A DNA stretch of 32,571 nt from an uncultured Oscillospiraceae bacterium. Its GTDB lineage: Bacteria; Bacillota; Clostridia; Oscillospirales; Ruminococcaceae. Below the pieces are notes generated by a model. That model did no database searches, was not told the DNA's origin, and was given only the letters and a program-made list of their open reading frames with translations. Both the position numbers and the translations under genes were made by a program. This document shows, piece by piece, positions 1 through 8,946 of this stretch. The DNA lies in the NCBI GenBank assembly GCA_900543705.1, contig UQSL01000016.1, positions 1 through 32,571 of the forward strand, read 5' to 3'. Within the stretch, counting starts at the first letter, position 1, and each line of letters opens with the position of its first letter.

Positions 1-2
1 CA

Positions 3-419
3 CAGCGCAACAGCCCTCCAACCACCGGAGAGCTTGCGGAGATTATCCGCAGTGCTGTCCCGGCAAAATCCCGCAGGGAAAAGAATCCCTCCCGGAGAAG
101 CTTTCAGGCCATCCGGATTGCTGTCAATTCGGAGCTGGACAACCTCTCCAGAGCACTTGACGATGTATTCGACTGCCTAAAACCCGGCGGCCGGTTCGCG
201 GTCATCACCTTCCATTCATTGGAGGATCGGATGGTTAAGCAAAAATTTAAATCTATGGCGCAAGGCTGTACCTGCCCGCCGGAATTTCCGGTATGCGTGT
301 GCGGCAACAAGCCGAAAATCAAACTGATTACCAGAAAACCCATTGAGGCGGGGGAGAACGAGCTCGCGGAAAATCCGCGCAGCAGAAGCGCAAAGCTCCG
401 TATTGCGGAGAAACTTTGA
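3..419 (+). CDS. rsmH: RsmH (MraW) 16S rRNA m4C1402 methyltransferase, C-terminal part
   Basis: This is the 3' end of a gene whose start lies before the window. The open frame enters at base 3 and stops with TGA at 417-419, giving 138 residues. It reads TTGELAEIIRSAVPAKSR and later FHSLEDRMVKQKFK, both hallmarks of the C-terminal half of RsmH, the SAM-dependent enzyme that N4-methylates C1402 of 16S rRNA. In most bacteria rsmH is the second gene of the dcw cluster after mraZ and before ftsL, which fits what follows here. The next ORF could begin directly after the stop (TTG at 420), but the real mscL start is probably 474. The catalytic Rossmann core is not visible, so activity cannot be judged. 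Confidence 0.93.
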   Translation, partial: QRNSPPTTGELAEIIRSAVPAKSRREKNPSRRSFQAIRIAVNSELDNLSRALDDVFDCLKPGGRFAVITFHSLEDRMVKQKFKSMAQGCTCPPEFPVCVCGNKPKIKLITRKPIEAGENELAENPRSRSAKLRIAEKL

Positions 420-473
420 TTGGCTGAATCTGCCGGTAGGCAGGAAAAAATCATAAAGGAAAACAAAACCAGT

Positions 474-965
474 ATGAAGAAATTTCTCCAAGAATTTAAA
501 GAATTTGCTATCAAGGGCAACATTTTTGATATGGCGGTCGGCGTTATCATCGGCGGGGCGTTTGGCAAAATCGTCTCGTCTTTGGTCGGTGATATCATCA
601 TGCCTCTCATTTCCATCCTGCTTGGTTCCGTTTCCTTTGAAAGTATGAAATGGGTGCTTGGTACAAATGCGGACGGCACTCCAAACACCCTTAACTATGG
701 GATGTTTTTACAAAATATCGTGGATTTCCTGATTATTGCGCTGAGTATCTTTCTTGCCATCAAGCTGCTTGCAAAGCTGAAAAGGCGGGAAGCGGCCCCG
801 CAGGAGAAACCGGAAGAAAAACCCGACGAGCAAACCCTGCTTTTACGTGAAATCCGGGATTTGCTCATGAAATATCCAGACACGCAAGAGCAAACCGTAT
901 TACAAGAGCCTGCAAACACGCAGCTTTCACAGCCGGAATTGTCTCAACCCAATTCCGGCAAGTAA
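474..965 (+). CDS. mscL: Large-conductance mechanosensitive channel MscL
   Basis: The product is 163 residues, slightly longer than the usual 130-150. It opens MKKFLQEFKEFAIKGN, then has the conserved first membrane helix around residues 15-44 (MAVGVIIGGAFGKIVSSLV) and a second around 75-100 (LQNIVDFLIIALSIFLAI). A charged linker and the cytoplasmic helix LLLREIRDLL follow, ending in a Gln/Pro-rich tail. MscL forms a homopentameric pore in the cytoplasmic membrane that releases solutes under hypo-osmotic stress. The frame is open back to a TTG at 420, but ATG 474, preceded by AAGGA at 456-460, matches the family N-terminus; the SD spacing is a little long. The gene lies between rsmH and ftsL on the same strand with short gaps, so it is probably cotranscribed with the dcw genes, an uncommon position. 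Confidence 0.95.
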   Translation: MKKFLQEFKEFAIKGNIFDMAVGVIIGGAFGKIVSSLVGDIIMPLISILLGSVSFESMKWVLGTNADGTPNTLNYGMFLQNIVDFLIIALSIFLAIKLLAKLKRREAAPQEKPEEKPDEQTLLLREIRDLLMKYPDTQEQTVLQEPANTQLSQPELSQPNSGK

Positions 966-1002
966 AAACGTCTGTCGCGTCTAAGAAATGGAGGAAATAC
1001 CT

Positions 1003-1476
1003 GTGAACGGCAATACAGCATATGATCTTTCCAAATTTGAAGAAAAAAAGAAACGCCCTGCCGTCGAGGTAGTGACGCCCAAACGCGCTGCCCGTAAACG
1101 CACGGTGCTTGGGATGAATCCTGCCAAGGCAATCCTGATGCTTGTGGTTGTCGGCGTTCTGGCTTCTGTGCTGATTTACAACCGCGTACTGATTATTGAG
1201 GCAAACGAGGAAATCAGGCAGGCAAATAAGCAAATGACAATTTTGCAGAGTGAGGGTACCCGCCTCGACATGGAGCTGGAAGGCAAAACCTCGCTGAAAA
1301 ACGTCGAGGACTATGCGACGAAAAACCTCGGCATGCAGAAGATGGAAAAACAGCAGGTGCAGTATGTATCTTTGTCGGACGAGGAAAAAGTCGTCCTCTC
1401 CAAGGATATGGTCAAACCGAATATTTTTAAGCGTATCAGCGGCTGGTTTGAACAGCTGATGGAATATCTCAGATAA
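1003..1476 (+). CDS. ftsL: FtsL-like septal division protein (single-pass, coiled coil)
   Basis: The product is a 157-residue bitopic protein. It has a basic cytoplasmic N-terminus, one membrane helix around residues 42-62 (AILMLVVVGVLASVLIYN), then a coiled-coil stretch rich in E, Q and K, followed by NVEDYATKNLGM, the short motif common at the end of the FtsL/DivIC coiled coil. FtsL partners with FtsB/DivIC and FtsQ/DivIB to activate the FtsW-PBP septal synthase. The start is decided by the SD: an upstream in-frame ATG at 988 overlaps GGAGG (990-994), and that GGAGG lies 8 nt before GTG 1003, so GTG is preferred. Position between rsmH/mscL and the PBP gene supports FtsL. Sequence identity in this family is low, so the call rests on topology and context. 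Confidence 0.82.
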   Translation: MNGNTAYDLSKFEEKKKRPAVEVVTPKRAARKRTVLGMNPAKAILMLVVVGVLASVLIYNRVLIIEANEEIRQANKQMTILQSEGTRLDMELEGKTSLKNVEDYATKNLGMQKMEKQQVQYVSLSDEEKVVLSKDMVKPNIFKRISGWFEQLMEYLR

Positions 1477-1503
1477 ATAATCAATAGGTATGTGATGTAC
1501 CTT

Positions 1504-1538
1504 AAAAAGGGTTGAGAAGCAGATTCTTGACTCTTTTT
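1504..1538 (+). terminator. Terminator/attenuator hairpin between ftsL and the PBP gene
   Basis: A 15-bp stem with three G·U pairs (left arm 1504-1518, loop GCAGA, right arm 1524-1538) ends in CTTTTT and is followed by CTTTC. It has the form of an intrinsic terminator lying 27 nt after the ftsL stop. It may end or attenuate the rsmH-mscL-ftsL transcript before the PBP/mur genes. Confidence 0.6.
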
Positions 1539-1614
1539 CTTTCAAAGCGGTATTTCAGGGATGTGCATATCATCCGCACATTTCCAGCATGATAAAAAGA
1601 TGGAGGTGCCTGAT

Positions 1615-3816
1615 ATGGCCAAAAGCCCCAGCGGAGCAATGCGAAAACGCATGCTTTGGGTAGCGGCTCTGATTATATTGGTCGGCTTTATGACCGTGAC
1701 GGTGCGGCTGTTTCAGTTGCAGATTGTCGACGGAGAATTTTACAAGAGCAAAGCGGAAAACCAGCAGATGAGCCAGACAACCATCACCGCCTCACGCGGT
1801 ACGATTTACGACGCCAATATGACGGTGCTTGCCCAGAGTGCGACTGCCTGGACAATTGTACTTGCTCCCGCGCAGATTGACGAGAAAGACTGGCAGCTTA
1901 TCTCCTCCGGGCTCGCCCCGATTTTGGGGGTGGAAGAATCAAAAATCATGGAGGCCTGCCAGAAGACCTCCTCCTATTATGAGATTATTAAGCGTAAGGT
2001 GGACAGGACGGTGGCGGAGCAGGTCATCGCCTTTGCTTCGGACAACGATATCGACGGCATCAACCTGATTGAGGACTCCAAGCGCTACTACCCATTTGAC
2101 AACTTCGCCTCCACCGTGCTCGGCTTTACCGGAACGGACAACAAGGGGCTTGCCGGTATTGAGGCTTACTATGACAGCTACCTGCAGGGTACCGCGGGGA
2201 CCGTGCTCTCTGCGAGAAATGCGTGGGGCATCGACATGCCGGACGAATATGAGACGATGGTCAGCGCAGAGGATGGAAACAGCCTCGTGCTCACCATTGA
2301 CCAGGCCATTCAGCACTATCTGGAAAAGCAGCTCGACATTGCGGTGGAAGAGCACAATGTTCAGGACAGAGCGGCCGGGATTGTTATGAACGTCAAGACC
2401 GGGGAGATCCTCGCAATGGCAACCAAGCCGGATTTTAATTTGAATGAGCCGTTTGTCATTGCGGATGAGAAAACCCGTGCCGCAATTGACACGCTGTCTG
2501 GTGATGAGCGCAGCGAAAAACTCAGTGAAGCCCAAAACTACCAGTGGAGAAACAAGATTATTTCCGATATTTATGAGCCAGGATCGGTATTCAAAATTGT
2601 CACCTTCTCCAGTGCGCTGGAAGAAGGAGTGGCCTCTTTCAACGACACTTTTTTCTGCAAAGGCTATGCAGAAGTGGCTGGCGTGACAATGCATTGCTGG
2701 AAAACCGGCGGACACGGTTCAGAGACCTTTGTACAGGGCGTTGGCAACTCGTGTAACCCGGTCTTTATTGAGCTCGGACGCCGCCTCGGCGTTGATAAAT
2801 TTACAAAATACCTCAGCGCCTATGGCTTTACCTCCAAGACCGGCATCGACTTGCCGGGCGAGGAAAAGGGGATCGTCATGGACGCAAGCCAGATGGGTCC
2901 GGTCGAGCTTGCCAGCTGCTCGTTCGGTCAGTCCAATAAAATCACCCCTATCCAGATGATGACGGCCGCCTGTGCGGCAATCAACGGCGGATATCTCGTC
3001 CAGCCGCATCTGGTCAAACAGATTCTTGACGCAGACGGCAATGTTGTCAAGTCCTTTGGCACCGAAGTCAAACGCCAGGTCATCTCCAACGAGACCTCCA
3101 AGAAAGTCTGCGAGGTGCTCGAAAGCGTCGTCACGGACGGCGGCGGTAAAAACGCCTACATCCCGGGATACCGGGTCGGCGGAAAGAGCGGTACGGCGGA
3201 GAAACTGGACAGCGACGACCCGAATGCGAGAATCGCCTCCTTTTTCGCCATGGCTCCAGCGGATGACCCGGAAATCGCAGTGCTCATCCTGCTTGACAAC
3301 TCCAAGAGCTACAGCCAATACGGAAGCGTGCTTGCAGCCCCGGCTGCCGCCGCTGTACTTGCAGACGCCCTGCCGTATCTCGGCATTGAACCGAAGTATT
3401 CAAGCGAAGAGCTTGCAGAACTGGATGTCACCGTCCCGAATGTGACAAATTCCGAGCTGCTCGAAGCGCAGAATACCTTAAGACAGAGCAATTTGAGCTC
3501 CGAGGTCGTCGGAAGCGGCACGACCGTGCTTCGGCAGGTGCCGGAATATGGTTCCTCCGTCCCGAATGGAGGTACCGTCATCCTTTACACCGAAGAAGGA
3601 GAAAATGAGATGGTGACAGTCCCGAATGTGCTCGATTTGTCCGGCGACCAGGTTAACGCAAGGCTGACAAATGCAGGCTTACAGATGAGGGTGACCGGCG
3701 CCGGTGTGGAAGGCAGTACCACTTCAATTTCCCAGTCGGTCGCCGAAGGGGAACAGGTACCGCGCGGCACTGTGATTACGGTGGAGTTCCGGGATAAAGA
3801 GGGCTCTGCTGACTAA
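1615..3816 (+). CDS. SpoVD/FtsI-type penicillin-binding protein with two PASTA domains
   Basis: This class B PBP of 733 residues crosslinks septal or spore-cortex peptidoglycan with FtsW/SpoVE. It has an N-terminal membrane anchor at about 15-35, then the PBP dimerisation domain and the transpeptidase domain. The active-site motifs are S324-V-F-K327 (nucleophile Ser324), S379-C-N381 and K524-S-G-T527. Two PASTA repeats at the C-terminus begin near residues 605 and 667, each opening with VTVPNV. ATG 1615 is chosen because GGAGG (1602-1606) stands 8 nt before it; the frame is open back to 1561 but that start has no SD. It lies upstream of murE, the usual place for ftsI/spoVD. Only one such PBP is in the cluster, so whether it serves vegetative division, sporulation or both cannot be told from sequence. 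Confidence 0.93.
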   Translation: MAKSPSGAMRKRMLWVAALIILVGFMTVTVRLFQLQIVDGEFYKSKAENQQMSQTTITASRGTIYDANMTVLAQSATAWTIVLAPAQIDEKDWQLISSGLAPILGVEESKIMEACQKTSSYYEIIKRKVDRTVAEQVIAFASDNDIDGINLIEDSKRYYPFDNFASTVLGFTGTDNKGLAGIEAYYDSYLQGTAGTVLSARNAWGIDMPDEYETMVSAEDGNSLVLTIDQAIQHYLEKQLDIAVEEHNVQDRAAGIVMNVKTGEILAMATKPDFNLNEPFVIADEKTRAAIDTLSGDERSEKLSEAQNYQWRNKIISDIYEPGSVFKIVTFSSALEEGVASFNDTFFCKGYAEVAGVTMHCWKTGGHGSETFVQGVGNSCNPVFIELGRRLGVDKFTKYLSAYGFTSKTGIDLPGEEKGIVMDASQMGPVELASCSFGQSNKITPIQMMTAACAAINGGYLVQPHLVKQILDADGNVVKSFGTEVKRQVISNETSKKVCEVLESVVTDGGGKNAYIPGYRVGGKSGTAEKLDSDDPNARIASFFAMAPADDPEIAVLILLDNSKSYSQYGSVLAAPAAAAVLADALPYLGIEPKYSSEELAELDVTVPNVTNSELLEAQNTLRQSNLSSEVVGSGTTVLRQVPEYGSSVPNGGTVILYTEEGENEMVTVPNVLDLSGDQVNARLTNAGLQMRVTGAGVEGSTTSISQSVAEGEQVPRGTVITVEFRDKEGSAD

Positions 3817-3851
3817 ATCCGTCACCGATGAGAAAGGAGGGGAACTCCCCC

Positions 3852-5306
3852 ATGAAACTCAGCGAAATCATGCAGCGGGTATGCGATACGGGCGGCATTG
3901 ACTTTGATGTCTCCTGCGTTACCGCTGATTCCAGGCAGGTCGTGCCAGACAGTGTATTTATCTGTATCAAAGGGCTTAAATTCGACGGGCACGACCATGC
4001 AAAAGAGGCGGTCGAAGCGGGCGCCCGTGCGGTCGTAGCCGAACACGACGTCGGCCTTGACTGCCAAATCCTTGTGAAAAATACCCGAAACGCCTATGCG
4101 CTGATGAGCGCGGCATTCTTTGGATATCCAGCCGAAAAGCTGAAAATCATCGGCGTGACCGGGACTAACGGCAAAACCACGATTACCAACATCCTCAAGC
4201 ACATGCTTACGGATTTAGGCCACAAGGTCGGGTTGCTCGGGACTATTCAGAATGAAATCGGGGATATGGTTATCCCCGCCAAGCATACGACGCCCGACCC
4301 GGGAGAGCTTCACGCGCTGTTTGCGCGCATGCTCAAGGCGGGCTGCGAATATGTGGTGATGGAGGCTTCCTCCCATGCGCTCGACCAGCACCGGCTTGAC
4401 GGTATCCAGTTTGCTTCCGCCATCTTTACCAACCTGACACAGGATCATCTTGATTACCACGGCACGATGGAAAACTATTTTCAGGCCAAGGCAAAGCTGT
4501 TTGAGATGACGGACAATGCAGTCATCAATTTTGACGATAAGTACGGCAATCGGCTTGACGACATGATCTGTTGCCCGAAATATACCTTTTCCACGCATGA
4601 CAACAACGCGGATTTCACCGCGAGAAGCATCACCTTCCGTCCGGACGGGGTGGATTTTACCATCGTCGCAGACCTGACGATTGCAAGAGTCCACTTCTGC
4701 ATGCCGGGAGACTTTTCCGTCTCCAACGCCCTGGCTGCTGCGGCTTGTTTGGTCTCCCTGGGATTTGATTTGAAGGCGGCAGCCAGAGTCATCGACACCT
4801 TTCCCGGAGTCAAGGGGCGCAGCGAGGTCATCGAGACCGGCGAGGATTACACACTGATGTGCGATTATGCCCACACGCCGGACGGTCTCGAGCAGATTCT
4901 GGAGGCCATGGAAAAGGTCAAGACCGGAAGGCTCGTTGTGCTCTTTGGATGTGCCGGCAACCGGGACCGCGCTAAGCGCCCAAAGATGGTAGAGAGCGTG
5001 GCGAAGCACGCGGATTTTGTCGTTTTCACCAGCGATAATCCGCGGGATGAGGACCCGATGCGCATTATCGAGGACGGACTGCCCGGCTTTGAAACGTACA
5101 AAACGCCGCATGTCGTTATACCGGACCGGTATGAAGCTATTTATTACACCTTGACACACGCTCAGAAAGATGATTTGATTATACTTGCGGGCAAAGGGCA
5201 TGAGGATTATCAGGTTCTGCATGACGCGACTATTTTTTTTGACGAACGGGAAATTGTCAGAGAAATGCTCGAGCGCATCCGCATGGAGCGGAAACTGAAA
5301 AAATAG
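3852..5306 (+). CDS. murE: MurE, UDP-MurNAc-L-Ala-D-Glu:meso-DAP ligase
   Basis: This is an ATP-dependent Mur ligase of 484 residues that adds the third residue of the stem peptide in the cytoplasm. The ATP-binding P-loop is G104-T-N-G-K-T-T110, followed by the central and C-terminal Mur-ligase domains. The motif D395-N-P-R398, followed by DEDP, is the signature of enzymes that take meso-diaminopimelate rather than lysine, so the wall is predicted to be DAP-type. The frame is open from ATG 3828, but the strong AAAGGAGGGG at about 3833-3842 points to ATG 3852, giving the family-like start MKLSEIMQRV. It follows the PBP gene by 35 nt and precedes murF by 36 nt, consistent with one operon. Confidence 0.97.
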   Translation: MKLSEIMQRVCDTGGIDFDVSCVTADSRQVVPDSVFICIKGLKFDGHDHAKEAVEAGARAVVAEHDVGLDCQILVKNTRNAYALMSAAFFGYPAEKLKIIGVTGTNGKTTITNILKHMLTDLGHKVGLLGTIQNEIGDMVIPAKHTTPDPGELHALFARMLKAGCEYVVMEASSHALDQHRLDGIQFASAIFTNLTQDHLDYHGTMENYFQAKAKLFEMTDNAVINFDDKYGNRLDDMICCPKYTFSTHDNNADFTARSITFRPDGVDFTIVADLTIARVHFCMPGDFSVSNALAAAACLVSLGFDLKAAARVIDTFPGVKGRSEVIETGEDYTLMCDYAHTPDGLEQILEAMEKVKTGRLVVLFGCAGNRDRAKRPKMVESVAKHADFVVFTSDNPRDEDPMRIIEDGLPGFETYKTPHVVIPDRYEAIYYTLTHAQKDDLIILAGKGHEDYQVLHDATIFFDEREIVREMLERIRMERKLKK

Positions 5307-5342
5307 CAGGGAAATATTCCCTCTGAAAAAGGGGAAAAGCCA

Positions 5343-6719
5343 GTGGACACACTCTTACTCAGTGACATCATATCCTTCTGCGGGGGAGAACCCCGAAATC
5401 TTATCGGAAATACGCCGGTAACCCATATCAGCACGGATTCGAGAGATATCGAGCCGGGCAGCGTCTTTGTCGCCATTAATGGCGAAGTGTTCGACGGGCA
5501 CCGGTTCGTCGCCTCTGCGATAGAGAAAGGTGCCGTATGCGCAGTGGTAAGCAAGATAGCAGAGGATTACAGGAATCTGCCGCTTATCGTCGTGCCGAAT
5601 ACCATGCGGGCACACATCGACATCGGCGCAGGCTATCGCAGCCGTTTTACTCCGAAAGTCGTCGGAGTGACGGGCAGCGTCGGTAAGACGACGACCAAGG
5701 ATATGATTGCCGCCGTCCTTTCTCAGAAATACAACACCCTGAAAACGCAGGGCAACTACAACAACGAAATCGGCCTGCCAAAAACCCTCTTTGCCCTGAA
5801 TGGAGAGCATGAGGCGGCCGTCATAGAAATGGGAATGAGCGCGAGAGGGGAAATTGAGGCGCTTTCCAAAGCGGTGCGCCCCGACCTCGCGGTCATCACC
5901 AACATCGGCGTGTCCCACCTCCAAAACCTCGGCACCAGGGAGAATATCCTCGCCGCAAAGCTGGAGATTCTAGCCGGTCTCAAAGAGGACGGACCTTTGC
6001 TGCTGAACATGGACAATGACCTGCTCCAGACAGTCGATGAAAAAACTTCTAAAAATATCTGCTTTTACGCTGCGGACAATCATAATGCGGAGTATTATGC
6101 AAAAGATATTGTGGAGAACACCTTTGAAACTGGTTTTACTCTTTGCCACGAGGATGAGGAAATCCCGGTCAGAATCCCCTGCATCGGGCGGCACAACGTG
6201 CAAAATGCAGTGTGCGCCTATGCCATTGGCCGGATGATGGGATTGAGCAAGGAGGAGTGCCAAAATGGCCTGCTCTCCTATGTACCCTCCGGCAACCGCC
6301 AGCGCATCTTCGATGCACAGGGGATTACCGTGATGGCAGACTGCTACAACGCAAGCCCGGATTCCATGAGAGCCTCCCTGACCACCTTTGCCTCCCTTGC
6401 CTGTAATGGACGGCATGTTGCAGTGCTCGGCGACATGCTCGAGCTTGGAACGATGGAGGAACCGGGACACCTGGAGGTCGGAAAGCTGTGCGCCGAGCTT
6501 CATCTGGATGAACTCCTCTGCTATGGGCCGCGAAGCGTGCTCTATGCAAAAGGGGCCGGAGAAGCCGTCAGATCCACCCATTTTGACAGCCAGGAGGCGG
6601 TATGCGCGTACCTGAAAGAGACGGTATGCGCGGGGGATGCAGTCCTGTTCAAGGCGAGCCACTCAATGAAGCTCGAGGACATCATCAGTAAAACATATGG
6701 GGAGTGCGAAAACAGATGA
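5343..6719 (+). CDS. murF: MurF, UDP-MurNAc-tripeptide:D-Ala-D-Ala ligase
   Basis: The product is 458 residues, normal for MurF. It completes the UDP-MurNAc-pentapeptide by joining D-Ala-D-Ala. The P-loop is G111-S-V-G-K-T-T117, and further family features include the NNEIGLP stretch after it, EMGMSARGEI, and DCYNASPDSM in the C-terminal half. Translation starts at GTG 5343 with AAAGGGG upstream (about 5327-5333). Its TGA stop (6717-6719) overlaps the probable ATG of mraY in an ATGA arrangement, which suggests translational coupling. Confidence 0.97.
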   Translation: MDTLLLSDIISFCGGEPRNLIGNTPVTHISTDSRDIEPGSVFVAINGEVFDGHRFVASAIEKGAVCAVVSKIAEDYRNLPLIVVPNTMRAHIDIGAGYRSRFTPKVVGVTGSVGKTTTKDMIAAVLSQKYNTLKTQGNYNNEIGLPKTLFALNGEHEAAVIEMGMSARGEIEALSKAVRPDLAVITNIGVSHLQNLGTRENILAAKLEILAGLKEDGPLLLNMDNDLLQTVDEKTSKNICFYAADNHNAEYYAKDIVENTFETGFTLCHEDEEIPVRIPCIGRHNVQNAVCAYAIGRMMGLSKEECQNGLLSYVPSGNRQRIFDAQGITVMADCYNASPDSMRASLTTFASLACNGRHVAVLGDMLELGTMEEPGHLEVGKLCAELHLDELLCYGPRSVLYAKGAGEAVRSTHFDSQEAVCAYLKETVCAGDAVLFKASHSMKLEDIISKTYGECENR

Positions 6720-7720
6720 GTAACCTGCCAGTTTTTGTTGCGGCGGTCGTCGCGGCGGTCGTGACCGCGCTAATCGGCTTTAAGCTGATACCGTTTCTGA
6801 AAAAAATCCACTTTGGACAGACAATTCTTGATATCGGGCCGCGCTGGCACAAGGATAAGCAGGGCACTCCGATTATGGGCGGGTTTATGTTCATCATCGG
6901 CATCCTCGCAGCGGTGATTGCCGCCTATCTGGTAGCAGCACTCACCGTGCCGGAGATCATCCAGAACAAAGCCTACAATATGAAGCTGTTTGCTGGATTC
7001 ATCATGGCGCTTGGCTTTTCTTTTATCGGATTTCTCGATGACTATATCAAAGCGGTGAGAAAGAGGAATCTCGGGCTCAATGAAAAGCAGAAACTGATTT
7101 TGCAGTTTGTCGTGGCGGGCGTGTACATGGTTTTGCTCTACTGTGCGGGAGACAGCAGCACGATTGTCACCTTTCCTTTTATCGGACAGATTAACCTGAG
7201 CTTTTTCTACTACCCGCTGGCCATGGTGGGAATTGTATTTTTGGTCAATGCCGTCAACTTGACGGACGGTATCGACGGGCTAAGCTCCTCGGTTACGTTT
7301 GTCGTCGCCCTCGGTTTCCTGATCATCTCCGGAATGCTCAGCGTGCCGCCGATGGGGATTTTGTCTGCGGCACTTGCGGGCGGATGCTTAGGGTTCCTGT
7401 TCTGGAATATCCATCCGGCCAAGGTCTTTATGGGCGATACAGGTTCGATGTTTCTGGGCGGCATGGTGGTTGCCCTCGGCTTTGGCGTAAACTTCCCGCT
7501 GGTATTGATTTTTGCCGGGATTTTGTACATCATTGAAGCACTCTCCGTCGTCATCCAGGTGACGGGCTTCAAACTGACCGGAAAGCGCATCTTCAAGATG
7601 AGCCCGATTCACCACCATTTTGAAATGTCCGGGTATGGAGAAAACAAAATTGTGATTATATTTTCCGCAGTGGCCCTGATTGGGGTGTTGCTATCCATTG
7701 CTGCGGTGGTGATGCTGTAA
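6716..7720 (+). CDS. mraY: MraY, phospho-MurNAc-pentapeptide transferase
   Basis: This polytopic membrane enzyme of 334 residues transfers phospho-MurNAc-pentapeptide to undecaprenyl phosphate to make lipid I. Recognised elements are HKDKQGTPIMGG near residues 45-56, the aspartate pair D108-D109 (FLDDYIK), N181-L-T-D-G-I-D187, F-M-G-D241 and the H299-H-H301 cluster. About ten membrane helices can be drawn. ATG 6716 overlaps the murF stop (ATGA) and has GGGGAG at 6699-6704; a GTG at 6704 is in frame but sits on that SD. murD would normally follow here but does not: ftsW begins about 50 nt later. Confidence 0.97.
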   Translation: MSNLPVFVAAVVAAVVTALIGFKLIPFLKKIHFGQTILDIGPRWHKDKQGTPIMGGFMFIIGILAAVIAAYLVAALTVPEIIQNKAYNMKLFAGFIMALGFSFIGFLDDYIKAVRKRNLGLNEKQKLILQFVVAGVYMVLLYCAGDSSTIVTFPFIGQINLSFFYYPLAMVGIVFLVNAVNLTDGIDGLSSSVTFVVALGFLIISGMLSVPPMGILSAALAGGCLGFLFWNIHPAKVFMGDTGSMFLGGMVVALGFGVNFPLVLIFAGILYIIEALSVVIQVTGFKLTGKRIFKMSPIHHHFEMSGYGENKIVIIFSAVALIGVLLSIAAVVML

Positions 7721-7772
7721 TCCGGGAAAATGCCCGGTGAAATTTTGGGAGAAAGGCAGGGTACTGGTTTTG

Positions 7773-8918
7773 GTGAAAAAAGCGAAAAGATCACAGGCCA
7801 AAAAAGAAAAAAAGAAAAAAAGTGGAATTGATATCTCCTTTCTGGTCCTTGTCCTTTTACTGCTGATAGTTGGGCTTGTCACCATGTTTTCTGCAAGCTA
7901 TGTCAACGCCTACTATGTCTATGGCGACAGCTTTGAGTTTATCTCCAAGCAGTTGATTTTTGCCGTGGCCGGTGTGGTGGCGATGCTTGTCATTGCGCAC
8001 ATCGACTACCATATTCTGCATAAGTTAATGATACCGATTTTTGTTGTCTCTCTGATTTTGCTCACCGTGGTACTGTTTATGCCGGAATTAAACGGCGCAA
8101 GGCGCTGGATTATTATCCCGGGGCTTGGAACCTTCCAGCCATCGGAGCTTGCAAAATTTACTACGGTCTTAATGTTTGCACACTTTATCTCCATCTATTA
8201 TAATAAGATGAAGACCTTCCGCTATGGGATTTTGCCGTTTATGATTATCCTTGCAATCCTGGCCGGAATGGTCATTTTGGAAAAGCATCTTTCCGGTACG
8301 ATTATTATCGTGATGATTGCCTTTATTATGATGATTATCGGAGGGACGCGCCTGCGATACCTGTTTATCCCCGGAGGGATTGCGATAGCAGGTGTCACTT
8401 GCCTGTTCTTGTTTACAAACCTGCTTGACCACGCCAAGTTGAGGCTTCAATACTGGCTCGACCCGTTTGCGGATATTCAGGGCAAGACCTTCCAGACCTA
8501 TCAATCCCTGCTGGCGATCGGCTCCGGCGGCCTGATGGGGGCGGGGCTCGGCAATTCCAAGCAGAAATTCCTCTATATCCCGGAACCGCAAAACGACTTT
8601 GTCTTTTCAATTGCGTGCGAGGAGCTTGGTTTTATCGGCGCAACCTTTATCATTATTTTGTTTGTCCTGCTCGTCTGGCGGGGCTTTGTCATTGCCATGC
8701 GCTCGCCGGATAAATTCGGCGCCATGCTTGCTGTCGGAATTACCGTACAGGTCGGCGTTCAGGCGCTTTTAAACATCGCGGTCGTCACCAATACCATTCC
8801 AAATACCGGAATCAGCCTCCCGTTTTTCAGTGCGGGCGGTTCGTCCCTGATGATGCTGTTGATGGAAATGGGCGTTGTGCTCAGTGTGTCGCGATATTCC
8901 ATGATGGAAAAGACATAG
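7773..8918 (+). CDS. ftsW: FtsW/RodA/SpoVE-family lipid II polymerase
   Basis: This SEDS-family glycosyltransferase is about 381 residues with around ten membrane helices. It polymerises lipid II into glycan strands and works with a class B PBP, here the SpoVD-like product upstream. A very basic N-terminus (KKAKRSQAKKEKKKKSG) precedes the first helix. Conserved SEDS stretches include NGARRWI, QPSELAKF, LGNSKQKFLYIPEPQNDF and PNTGISLPFFSAGGSS. The start is uncertain: GTG 7737, TTG 7770 and GTG 7773 are all in frame. The SD-like AAGGCAGGG at 7753-7761 favours 7770 or 7773. FtsW (division) and SpoVE (sporulation) cannot be separated from sequence alone; the position before murG fits either. Confidence 0.94.
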   Translation: MKKAKRSQAKKEKKKKSGIDISFLVLVLLLLIVGLVTMFSASYVNAYYVYGDSFEFISKQLIFAVAGVVAMLVIAHIDYHILHKLMIPIFVVSLILLTVVLFMPELNGARRWIIIPGLGTFQPSELAKFTTVLMFAHFISIYYNKMKTFRYGILPFMIILAILAGMVILEKHLSGTIIIVMIAFIMMIIGGTRLRYLFIPGGIAIAGVTCLFLFTNLLDHAKLRLQYWLDPFADIQGKTFQTYQSLLAIGSGGLMGAGLGNSKQKFLYIPEPQNDFVFSIACEELGFIGATFIIILFVLLVWRGFVIAMRSPDKFGAMLAVGITVQVGVQALLNIAVVTNTIPNTGISLPFFSAGGSSLMMLLMEMGVVLSVSRYSMMEKT

Positions 8919-8946
8919 TGAAGCACAGGAAGGGGGAAGTAGACAG

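Noticed and set aside
1939..2715. 258-codon minus-strand frame opposite the PBP gene
   Set aside because: Shadow of the transpeptidase gene, with no SD or motif.
4215..5222. 335-codon open frame on the minus strand
   Set aside because: It lies wholly opposite murE, which has clear motifs; it is an antisense shadow caused by codon bias.
5309..5321. GGGAAATATTCCC between murE and murF
   Set aside because: Only a 5-bp stem with a 3-nt loop and no U-run; too weak to call a terminator.
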